Shown here: piece after piece, positions 57,668-64,000 of the stretch
Layout of the letters: each line of letters begins with the position of its first letter
How positions within the stretch are numbered: position 1 is the stretch's first letter
Source of the DNA: CAVTYH01 sp963738835
GTDB taxonomy: Bacteria; Planctomycetota; Planctomycetia; Pirellulales; JADZDJ01
Reading direction: 5' to 3'
DNA length: 64,000 bases
Assembly (NCBI GenBank): GCA_963738835.1
Contig: CAVTYH010000001.1
Location: forward strand, 434,001 to 498,000
Notes under the pieces: generated by a model
What the model was told of the DNA's origin: nothing
The model's database searches: none
Seen by the model: only the letters and a program-made list of their open reading frames with translations
Program-made: the position numbers and the translations under genes

Positions 57668-58057
57668 ATGCCCGACATCGAATTCTCGCAAGCCGTCCAG
57701 TCTGCGGCCAACGATGTGTTGGTTTGGGTCGGCTTCGGCACTTTGGTCGGGCTGTTGGCCAAAGCGATTATGCCCGGCCGCGATCCCGGCGGAACCGTCG
57801 CCACGCTGATGATGGGCATCGGCGGCACGGTCATCGGCTGCGGCATGCTTTCGTACTTCTATCACGGCGAACGAATCTCGCCGATCAGCCCACTCGGCTT
57901 TGTCGTGGGCACGGCAGGCGCTTTTCTGCTGCTGTTTTTCTACCGCGTCTTAGGCGGCTATTTCTTTCGCGAAGGTGTCACGGTGCCGCCGCCTGGTGCG
58001 CGAGCCCCGTATTATCGTCGCCGGTGGAATGGCCGCCGAGTGCCATACGATGAGTGA
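57668..58057 (+). CDS. GlsB/YeaQ/YmgE-type small membrane protein
   Basis: The 129-residue protein has three hydrophobic helices with the transglycosylase-associated (GlsB/YeaQ) pattern: GTLVGLLAKAIMPGRDPGG, GIGGTVIGCGMLSYF and GFVVGTAGAFLLLFFYR. The C-terminus is Arg/Tyr-rich and cytoplasmic (PYYRRRWNGRRVPYDE). Family members are linked to stress response, but the mechanism is unknown. The ATG at 57668 is chosen because the upstream codons are not protein-like. It is convergent with the FemAB-like gene. Confidence 0.85.
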   Translation: MPDIEFSQAVQSAANDVLVWVGFGTLVGLLAKAIMPGRDPGGTVATLMMGIGGTVIGCGMLSYFYHGERISPISPLGFVVGTAGAFLLLFFYRVLGGYFFREGVTVPPPGARAPYYRRRWNGRRVPYDE

Positions 58058-58083
58058 GCAGCTTTGATTTTTGTGGGCAACGA

Positions 58084-59238
58084 TCATCGAGCGATCTGCT
58101 CCGTATACTGCTGCGTCAGTTCAGTCGATCGCGACCAACCCAGCCAGCGCTTGACGATCCGCTTCATCCGCAGCGCTTGAGCGCGCAACCGCGCTGGGTT
58201 GAAGTACGTGTAGTGCAACGCCGGCTGCAAACGTGTCATCCAATTCCGCTTGCACTCCAGATAGTTCGGACCTAAGTCGATTAATCGATCACCGCGACGG
58301 CAACCGTCTTCAATCATCTTGGCTATCAATACCGTGCCGGCCCCATCTTGCACGATCGATGAATCGTAGCCTGATCGAACGCCGTACACCCAGCCGTGAA
58401 AATGGTAGTTGTAGGCGTAAGAAACCGGCTGCCCATCGAGCTTGAGCAGATTAATATCCACGGCACCCTCTTTCGCTGCGGATGCGTGTGCGGCCTGCAG
58501 ATAATCGCGAACCGAAGCGTGCGAGAGCGTCGTGCCAGTTGTTGATGAACCTTGCCAACTTCGCTGCGCCAGTTCGACGCAGGCCTCGTACAAATCCCAG
58601 CGCGGATCGCCGTCGCCATGCACGTCGCCAAGCGGACGGTAGCGAACAAGCTCTACGTTTCCATGCCGCATCAGCAGCCGCTCGCAGCGCCGCACGTTGC
58701 TGCGCCAGGTCGATTTTCGCGATGCCCAATAGCGATCCCATCCGCCATTCAGTTCAATTTGCGCCGACGAGTACCACACCTGGCGCTGGCAATTGAACCC
58801 CGCCTTCCGCATGGCAAGTTCCGTTTGACCTTGATCGATTCCGCCATCGACCCAACGCAAATCAAGCACATCCCAATCGCGCTGGGAGTCGTGAATATGC
58901 CGTAAGCCGGCTTCCAATGTGGCGGCGGGTTGCGGCCCAATCGGCCCGTAAAAACTCCCCCAACCATTCAGGGGGTACCCAAGCACGCGTACGCGGCCAA
59001 CGCGGCTCGCTTCGAGAATGACCGCCAACGGCAAGATTCCAACTGGGCGACCGTCTTCTTCCAGCAGCAATACTCGTAGCCTCCAGCCGTACTCATGGCC
59101 GTAGAATTGCCAGAACGTTTCCAGCCAAGCGAGCGACTGAAAGAACGTGGTGCCTTGGGTTTGCGCGAGCAACTCATCCCAAGCAGGTCGCAGCTCAGGC
59201 AATTGCTCCAGCGAATTGACTTCCGAGACGCGCAACAT
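58084..59238 (-). CDS. FemAB/CelD-type GNAT acyltransferase
   Basis: The 384-residue protein has two GNAT-like halves. Visible blocks are AWDELLAQTQGTTFFQSLAW, LRVLLLEEDGRPVGILPLAV and, in the second half, ASRKSTWRSNVRRCERLL, DGQPVSYAYNYHFHGWVYGV and LIDLGPNYLECKRNWMTRL. This matches the Acetyltransf_6 (BcsL/CelD) group often found with exopolysaccharide or PEP-CTERM systems. The ATG at 59238 (MLRVSEVNSLEQL) is chosen over longer frames. Acyl donor and acceptor unknown. Confidence 0.86.
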   Translation of the reverse strand: MLRVSEVNSLEQLPELRPAWDELLAQTQGTTFFQSLAWLETFWQFYGHEYGWRLRVLLLEEDGRPVGILPLAVILEASRVGRVRVLGYPLNGWGSFYGPIGPQPAATLEAGLRHIHDSQRDWDVLDLRWVDGGIDQGQTELAMRKAGFNCQRQVWYSSAQIELNGGWDRYWASRKSTWRSNVRRCERLLMRHGNVELVRYRPLGDVHGDGDPRWDLYEACVELAQRSWQGSSTTGTTLSHASVRDYLQAAHASAAKEGAVDINLLKLDGQPVSYAYNYHFHGWVYGVRSGYDSSIVQDGAGTVLIAKMIEDGCRRGDRLIDLGPNYLECKRNWMTRLQPALHYTYFNPARLRAQALRMKRIVKRWLGWSRSTELTQQYTEQIAR

Positions 59239-59627
59239 GGGTGCCTGCGGGGCAGAAAAGACTAAACTAAAGACAGGGGAGCAAGGGAAATGCCCGGCGG
59301 ATCGCAGCCACGAGCCAATTCTGAAAGCCGGTTTCTGCTTACCGCTGGTGCTTGCGGCATAATTACTTGCGACGATGGACGAAACATGGTGCAATAGAAT
59401 GCAGGGGGCCAGTCGGAGCGTAAAAGTGTTGGTTTTCGGCAACAGCCGTTTCGATTTTGCAGCCGATCTGGAATTCCGATTCGTGCCGCAATCTGCGAAA
59501 CAATACGTCATCCCGCCGCCCTGCCGAAACCAGGGATCGATCGATGGTGTTGAATGGGTAGGAACATTGAGAATCTTCTGAGTTTTCGGCCCTTCGGAAT
59601 TCTTCAAGTCGCTGACGCAGGTGTACC
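59239..59627. other. Region between divergent genes, without gene
   Basis: The 389 bases separate the FemAB-like gene and the DUF1549 gene. Short frames here are not supported by composition. I see no clear regulatory motif. Confidence 0.45.
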
Positions 59628-61436
59628 ATGATCAAGCGGCTCTCTGGACGGGTTTTCGGCGGCGCGGTAATCGCGGCATTCATAGCTTTTTTCGCGGCGG
59701 GTTGGATTCAGGCAGCCGACGTCAAAGGCAAGTCGAAAACAGCCCCCACGACGAAACCGGTTTCGACGTTGCCCGTTTCGACAACGTCTGAATCTCAATC
59801 TTCCTCCGCCACATCGCTGGCCAAAAAGCCCTCGGCAACCGCAGCCACTCTGGACCCGATCGCAGAGGCCCACCAGGTCGATAAGTTGCTGGTTGAAGAC
59901 CTGGCGGCCGCCGACACGGGCAGCAAAGTTTTGGAATTCGGCCATCGGGCCAGCGACGAAGTTTTTGTGCGGCGCGTCTACTTGGATCTGATCGGTCGCA
60001 ATCCGTCGCCGGAAGAAGTCACGGCGTTCATGCTCGATCCGGCAAAAGATAAACGCAGCCAGCTTGTTAATCGACTGGTCGATGATCCTCGCTTCGGCGA
60101 AAACTGGGGCCGATATTGGCGCGACGTCATCATGTACCGCCGCAGCGACGAACGGGCCCAACTCGCCGCTCCAGCGTTGTACGAATATCTCAGCGAGCAA
60201 TTCAACAAGAACACACCGTGGGATGAGATCGCCCGCTCGTTCATCACCGCCACGGGCGACGTGCGCGAAAACGGCGCCACCGGGCTGATCATGGCTCAAG
60301 ACGGCAAAACGGCCGACATTACGGCGGAAGTGTCGCGCATTTTCCTCGGAGTTCAAATTCAGTGTGCGCAATGTCACGATCACAAAACCGATCGCTGGAA
60401 ACGCACGCAGTTTCACGAACTGGCCGCGTTCTTCCCGCGCATTGCGCTGAAGCAGGACAACACCGGCGACAAACGAACTTTTGTTGTTTCCGGCAACGAT
60501 AACCAGCTGGCTCGGCTTCGGCCAAATCCCATGAATCGCCCGATCGGCAAGCCGGAACATTTCATGCCTGACCTCAAGCATCCGGAATCCCAGGGAACCA
60601 AAATGCAGCCGGTTTTTTTCCTCACGGGCCAAAAGCTCGCTTTCGGCACGCCCGATGCCCAGCGCCGCGAAAAGATCGCCGAGTGGATCACCGCGCCCAC
60701 CGATCCATGGTTTGCAAAAGCCTTTGTCAACCGCATCTGGGCTGAAATGGTGGGCGAAGGATTTTACGAGCCGATCGACGATCTCGGTCCCGATCGCACT
60801 TGCATGCACCCAAAAACGATGGACTATCTGGCCAAAGCGTTCACCGATAGCCATTATGATGTGAAGTCGCTCTACCGCATCATCGCCGCCACCGATGCGT
60901 ACCAGCGTGAAAGCCGATCGCGGCGAAATCCGGAAGGCATGCCCTTCGCCGCGAATTGCCCGCAACGGTTGCGCGGCGATCAGCTTTACGATTCTCTGGT
61001 GGCGGCCCTGGGAATGCGCGAGGGTGGGTTCGGACTCTTCTTCGGACAAGGCAAGGGAGCGGCTCAAGGCGGCAAGGGAGCGCTGCTGCGAACGCCGCGC
61101 AATCAATTCAATCAGACGTTTGGTTACGATCCCAGTACACCGCGCGACGAAGTTTCCGGCTCCATACCCCAAGCGCTGGTGCTGATGAACGGGCCGCAAA
61201 TCAATCGCGAAATCAACGGCAATCGTGGCACCGAACTGGCGAAATTGCTCGCTTCCACAGGCGATAACGAAGCCGTAACGACCGAACTCTACCTGCGCTG
61301 TTTCGGCCGCGAACCAAACAAAGAAGAATTGCAAACGTGTGTCGATCAGGTGAAGAAAAGTAAGAGCCGCTCTGAGGCGTTCGAAGACATCCTCTGGGCG
61401 CTCGTCAATTCGACTGAGTTCTTGCAAAGACGATAA
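59628..61436 (+). CDS. DUF1549/DUF1553 domain protein
   Basis: The 602-residue protein has a signal peptide (GGAVIAAFIAFFAAGWIQAA), a Ser/Thr-rich linker and the DUF1549 (PSCyt2) part with RRVYLDLIGRNPSPEEVTAF, DDPRFGENWGRYWRDV and VQIQCAQCHDHKTDRW. The CAQCH is a haem-binding-like CxxCH. The DUF1553 (PSD1) part follows (DPWFAKAFVNRIWAEMVGEG, SIPQALVLMNGPQINREI, LRCFGREPNKEEL). The N-terminal PSCyt1 cytochrome domain of longer relatives is absent. Its partner DUF1501 gene follows after 167 bases. Role unknown; planctomycete envelope redox or polysaccharide function is often suggested. Confidence 0.92.
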   Translation: MIKRLSGRVFGGAVIAAFIAFFAAGWIQAADVKGKSKTAPTTKPVSTLPVSTTSESQSSSATSLAKKPSATAATLDPIAEAHQVDKLLVEDLAAADTGSKVLEFGHRASDEVFVRRVYLDLIGRNPSPEEVTAFMLDPAKDKRSQLVNRLVDDPRFGENWGRYWRDVIMYRRSDERAQLAAPALYEYLSEQFNKNTPWDEIARSFITATGDVRENGATGLIMAQDGKTADITAEVSRIFLGVQIQCAQCHDHKTDRWKRTQFHELAAFFPRIALKQDNTGDKRTFVVSGNDNQLARLRPNPMNRPIGKPEHFMPDLKHPESQGTKMQPVFFLTGQKLAFGTPDAQRREKIAEWITAPTDPWFAKAFVNRIWAEMVGEGFYEPIDDLGPDRTCMHPKTMDYLAKAFTDSHYDVKSLYRIIAATDAYQRESRSRRNPEGMPFAANCPQRLRGDQLYDSLVAALGMREGGFGLFFGQGKGAAQGGKGALLRTPRNQFNQTFGYDPSTPRDEVSGSIPQALVLMNGPQINREINGNRGTELAKLLASTGDNEAVTTELYLRCFGREPNKEELQTCVDQVKKSKSRSEAFEDILWALVNSTEFLQRR

Positions 61437-61443
61437 CCCATAG

Positions 61444-61580
61444 CCCGACCGTGTCGGTCGGGAGTCCTCGTTCCCACGCTCTGCGTCGCGAATTGCGGTC
61501 GAAACAAATCACAATCAGGCAAATCAAACTCGACGCAGAGCGTCGAATAATTCCATTGCCACGCAGAGCGTGGGAACGAG
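61444..61580. repeat. CGTTCCCACGCTCTGCGT-type inverted repeat
   Basis: CTCGTTCCCACGCTCTGCGT (61467-61486) and its exact inverse ACGCAGAGCGTGGGAACGAG (61561-61580) enclose another copy of the inner part (CGACGCAGAGCGT at 61531-61543). CCCGACCGTGTCGGTCGGG (61444-61462) is an additional hairpin. Confidence 0.85.
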
Positions 61581-61603
61581 AGCAATAAAGAACGAGGCCC
61601 ACC

Positions 61604-62914
61604 ATGTCCATCCAACTCCATCATCTGCTGAGCATCAAAGCCAACGGCGACGGTGCTTTCGGTCGCCGTGATTTTCTCAAAGGCATCTCGCTGGGCGCAT
61701 TGGCCGGCGGTTTGTCGGGCGGTTTGTTGAATTGGACCGACATGGTCACCGCTCAGGCGGCCGAACTTCGCCAGCGCGGCATGGCCTGCATTTTGCTCTG
61801 GATGCAAGGTGGCCCCAGCCAGTTCGAAACCTTCAGCCCCAAGCCCGGCCACGCCAACGGCGGCGAAACCAAAGCCATTCCCACCGCAGTACCGGGAATT
61901 CAAATCGCAGAGCACTATCCGCTGTTGGCTAAACAGATGCAGGATGTGGCCATCGTTCGCTCGGTCACCAGCAAAGAAGGCGCCCATCCGCGGGCGCAAA
62001 TCCTGATGCACAGCGGCTACTTGCCGATGGCCAGTGTGAAATACCCGACGCTCGGCTCGATCGTATCTCACGAACTGGCCGATGCCGCCAGTCAGTTGCC
62101 GTCGTTTGTGCGAATTGGCGGGGTGCGCAATGGCGGCACTGCGGGCTTCCTGGGTGTGGAGTACGATCCGTTCGACATCAACAATCCGACCGCTCCGCCC
62201 ACCAACACCACGTTGCCGACGGATGTGGCCCGGTATCAAAGGCGGCTGCAATTGCTCGATCGGTTGGAGAGCAATGCAAGCGGCAAAGCGGTTTCGCAGG
62301 ATGCCGCAGAACACAAAAAGCTTTACGACCGGGCGATGAAAATGATCCTCAGCCCCGACATGAAGGCCTTCGACTTGACGAAAGAAACCGACAAGACTCG
62401 CGATGCTTACGGTCGGAACAATTTCGGCGCCGGCTGCTTGCTGGCGCGGCGGCTGATTGAATCGGGGGTCACCTTTGTCGAAGTGGGCTTGGACGGCTGG
62501 GACACGCATCAAGACAACTTCGATCGGACGACGAAACTGGCCGGGCAAGTCGATCAGCCGTTCGCCGCCTTGATTGCCGATCTGAAACAACGCGGCATGC
62601 TCGACAAGACGCTTGTCATTTGGATGGGCGAATTCGGCCGCACGCCCAACATTAACGCCAACGCCGGCCGCGACCATTACCCCAAGGCGTTCAACGTGGC
62701 TTTGGCCGGCGGCGGCATTCGTGGCGGGCAAGTGATTGGTGAAACGAACGAAGGGGGCACCGATATCAAAGATCGCCCCGTCGCCGTGAACGACTTGTTC
62801 CAGACTTTCTGCAAGAGCCTGGGCATGCAGGCCGCCAAAGAAAACATGAGTCCCATCGGCCGGCCGATCAAAATCGTCGACGGCGGCAAACCAGTGAACG
62901 AACTGTTCGGCTAA
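61604..62914 (+). CDS. DUF1501 domain protein
   Basis: The 436-residue protein has a twin-arginine-like leader (FGRRDFLKGISLGALAGGLS) and the DUF1501 blocks CILLWMQGGPSQFETFSPKP, DVAIVRSVTSKEGAHPRAQ, FVEVGLDGWDTHQDNFDR, IWMGEFGRTPNINANAGRDH and VIGETNEGGTDIKDRPV. DUF1501 proteins share the alkaline-phosphatase/sulfatase fold and are encoded next to DUF1549/DUF1553 genes in planctomycetes. Tat export is indicated by RRDFLK. Exact chemistry unknown. Intact. Confidence 0.93.
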   Translation: MSIQLHHLLSIKANGDGAFGRRDFLKGISLGALAGGLSGGLLNWTDMVTAQAAELRQRGMACILLWMQGGPSQFETFSPKPGHANGGETKAIPTAVPGIQIAEHYPLLAKQMQDVAIVRSVTSKEGAHPRAQILMHSGYLPMASVKYPTLGSIVSHELADAASQLPSFVRIGGVRNGGTAGFLGVEYDPFDINNPTAPPTNTTLPTDVARYQRRLQLLDRLESNASGKAVSQDAAEHKKLYDRAMKMILSPDMKAFDLTKETDKTRDAYGRNNFGAGCLLARRLIESGVTFVEVGLDGWDTHQDNFDRTTKLAGQVDQPFAALIADLKQRGMLDKTLVIWMGEFGRTPNINANAGRDHYPKAFNVALAGGGIRGGQVIGETNEGGTDIKDRPVAVNDLFQTFCKSLGMQAAKENMSPIGRPIKIVDGGKPVNELFG

Positions 62915-63266
62915 CCGTGAAATCTTGCACCGCACCGGCGCGGAGACGCAGAGAGTTACCGCCCGGAGGCCGCCGGCTCTGCCAGGGTGAACTGCCAAGG
63001 GGCACGAAGCCGATCTTCTGGAGGGGTTGGATCAGCCAGTTTTGTCGTGCGAGTTCTTTGTTTTGCACGCTTCCTTTGTAAAAAATGCCCTGAATTCTCG
63101 GGTCGAGAATTTTGTCGTGCCGGTGTAGTACGCGATGACTTCGTCGTAATCACGAACGACGACGGTCACATTGGCGATATTGCGGGTCATAAATGGTAGG
63201 CTGGGCTGCGCCAGTCCCATCTTCAAGCCGGCTGTCGATTCAGAACAGGTGGCGCTGCGCCCCAGC
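62915..63266. other. Region with repeats and a gene remnant
   Basis: The region holds a CACGGAG-like half (GCGCGGAGACGCAGAGAG at 62938-62955), a VOC gene remnant on the minus strand and the start of the inverted repeat at 63196-63270. No complete gene. Confidence 0.6.
63115..63192 (-). pseudogene. N-terminal remnant of a VOC/glyoxalase-family gene
   Basis: From the ATG at 63192, MTRNIANVTVVVRDYDEVIA and YYTG form the first strand and helix of a vicinal-oxygen-chelate domain. The text then changes to unrelated sequence (TTKFSTREFRAFFTKEA) and stops at 63032. A complete VOC gene follows immediately upstream on the same strand, so this is probably the remnant of a second copy. Confidence 0.7.
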
Positions 63267-63270
63267 CTAC
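63196..63270. repeat. GTAGGCTGGG-type inverted repeat
   Basis: GTAGGCTGGGCTGCGCCA (63196-63213) and TGGCGCTGCGCCCCAGCCTA (63250-63269) are imperfectly inverted. The right end touches the stop region of the VOC gene at 63267. Confidence 0.75.
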
Positions 63271-63659
63271 GTCGGATTCTGAAAGCAAAGTTCATAACCG
63301 TCGGGGTCTTTCACAAACAGTTGTTTCATGCCGTAGAACGCGACCTTGGGCGGATCGAGCGTAAGTCCATTAGCCAGGAATTCGGCGTGCATGGCGTCGG
63401 CATCGTTGCAGGCAAAGTAAAAGCCCACTCCCCGGCCACGCCCGGCCGCCAGCCCGTCTTCTTCGCACGCTTGCTGCAACATGAGCTCGGCTCCGCCGCG
63501 CGCAATCAAGCACCACGCCAATTTTCCCTCCGGCTCCCATTTTTGTTTCAGCTCAAAGCCCAGCAGATTGGTATAGAACGCCAACGAGCGATTAATGTCG
63601 TCGACGAATAGGAGTGGGGTCAGTCCTTTAACCACGGTAGTGCGTTGAATGACGGACAT
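63267..63659 (-). CDS. VOC (glyoxalase/bleomycin-resistance) family protein
   Basis: The 130-residue protein has the VOC fold: GLTPLLFVDDINRSLAFYTN, LLGFELKQKWEPEG, AELMLQQACEEDG, GVGFYFACNDADAMHAEFLA and VKDPDGYELCFQNP. The last carries the metal Glu of the final strand. Family members are glyoxalases, dioxygenases or antibiotic-binding proteins; the specific role is open. Intact. It lies upstream of the VOC remnant, on the same strand. Confidence 0.87.
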   Translation of the reverse strand: MSVIQRTTVVKGLTPLLFVDDINRSLAFYTNLLGFELKQKWEPEGKLAWCLIARGGAELMLQQACEEDGLAAGRGRGVGFYFACNDADAMHAEFLANGLTLDPPKVAFYGMKQLFVKDPDGYELCFQNPT

Positions 63660-63756
63660 TTGGTGATTCCGAAGACTGAAAATTCGGCTCTATATCCAGC
63701 CAGCAATCTCACGAGTCAATTAAATCTGTGCTCATCCACGGTTCCTTGATTTGCAT

Positions 63757-63788
63757 CCCCTCAGCGTCCTCCGCGATCTCTGCGGTGA
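63757..63788. repeat. CACGGAG-type half repeat
   Basis: CCTCAGCGTCCTCCGCGATC (63759-63778) with TCTGCGGTGAA matches the right arm of the family seen at 16494 and 44071. A left arm is not seen nearby. Confidence 0.55.
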
Positions 63789-63802
63789 ATCAATCTAGTC
63801 GT

Positions 63803-64000
63803 TCACTTCACCGCCAAAACAATCTCCACCGGCACCCACATGGTTTCAATTTGCTGCCTTTGTACTTTGAAGCCGGCCGCTTCCAGGGCAGCTTTCACGT
63901 AAATCGGGCGACAGTCGACGAGGTTGGGAAAGTGTTTGTGGGTCCACTCGTAGGCTTTCATGATGACGCCGTCTTTGCCCATTTTCGAGACGGCCACGAC
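63803..64000 (-). CDS. C-terminal part of a SAM-dependent methyltransferase (partial)
   Basis: The frame is open to the window edge and stops at 63803; 65 residues are visible (VSKMGKDGVIMKAYEWTHKH, FPNLVDCRPIYVKAALEAAG, MWVPVEIVLAVK). This matches the end of UbiE/COQ5-like class-I methyltransferases (the part after the substrate loop). The SAM-binding motifs lie outside the window, so the assignment is moderate. Confidence 0.65.
   Translation of the reverse strand, partial: VVAVSKMGKDGVIMKAYEWTHKHFPNLVDCRPIYVKAALEAAGFKVQRQQIETMWVPVEIVLAVK

Noticed and set aside
59604..61427. Open frame of 607 codons on the minus strand
   Set aside because: It mirrors the DUF1549/DUF1553 gene on the plus strand, which has clear domains and a signal peptide. 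The antisense translation has no recognisable domain and is a by-product of G/C-rich codon use.
61346..62998. Open frame of 550 codons on the minus strand
   Set aside because: It lies opposite the DUF1501 gene, which has diagnostic motifs. No domain is visible in the antisense text.
16345..63788. Repeats as a CRISPR array
   Set aside because: The copies are scattered, palindromic and without regular spacers; no cas gene is present.
1..64000. tRNA, rRNA or tmRNA genes
   Set aside because: I looked through the intergenic stretches for cloverleaf pairings and conserved rRNA text and found none that I could support. A covariance-model search would be decisive.
1..64000. Prophage, plasmid or defence island
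   Set aside because: No integrase, capsid, replication, restriction or toxin-antitoxin gene is recognisable; gene content is typical chromosomal.

Overview
The window looks like chromosomal DNA of a planctomycete, most likely of the Pirellulales type. The evidence is the gene families present: DUF1549/DUF1553 next to DUF1501, two PEP-CTERM proteins, a VERLESR-type N-terminal sorting motif on an RTX-like protein, a MoxR/DUF58/BatA/vWA cluster facing a DUF4159 gene, an LptD-like barrel, a Ser/Thr kinase fused to a very long TPR region, and many short palindromic intergenic repeats. I see no rRNA, tRNA, CRISPR array, phage module or intact transposase. Assignment to a genus is not possible from this sequence.

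Layout. 1-6800: tail of an unknown gene, an SH3/TPR protein and a kinase-TPR giant. 6840-10570: secreted dienelactone hydrolase, PQQ-like beta-propeller and a dockerin/PEP-CTERM metalloprotease, all on the minus strand. 10777-13245: FHA protein, MinD/ParA-like ATPase and glutaminase, probably one transcript. 13476-17214: ABC ATPase plus two FtsX-type permeases; one permease gene is broken by a repeat element. 17314-21068: small conserved protein, BFD-type ferredoxin, M20-type peptidase, divergent rlmN and a cupin. 21264-27208: a large anchored protein of unknown function, MazG-like pyrophosphohydrolase, larC, RTX-like secreted protein and dgkA. 27215-30253: LptD-like outer-membrane protein. 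30731-40095: DUF4159 protein (minus) divergent from moxR, DUF58, BatA-like and vWA/GATase-like genes. 40285-44467: small accessory genes and a repeat-rich stretch without genes. 44468-53453: lipoate ligase-like protein, HEAT protein, ferritin-like protein, a YTV-type repeat protein, an APC permease with a cytoplasmic USP-like tail, and a BRCT-MerR-TPR regulator. 53502-59238: CHAT/TPR protein, small lipoprotein, GlsB-like membrane protein and FemAB-like acyltransferase. 59628-64000: DUF1549/DUF1553 and DUF1501 pair, a VOC fragment, an intact VOC protein and the end of a methyltransferase gene.

Two features dominate the reading. First, about fifteen long genes carry one or more single-base frameshifts although both sides remain well-formed protein. 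The density and the link to short G/C or T runs suggest uncorrected indel errors rather than gene decay, so these genes are annotated here over their full span. Second, several families of short palindromic repeats are scattered between genes and in places enter coding sequence: one breaks an FtsX permease gene, one is read through in frame in a vWA protein, and others form the C-terminal tails of RlmN, an ABC ATPase and a PEP-CTERM protein. The best candidates for new biology are these repeat families, the BRCT-MerR-TPR regulator and the FHA-ParA-glutaminase operon.
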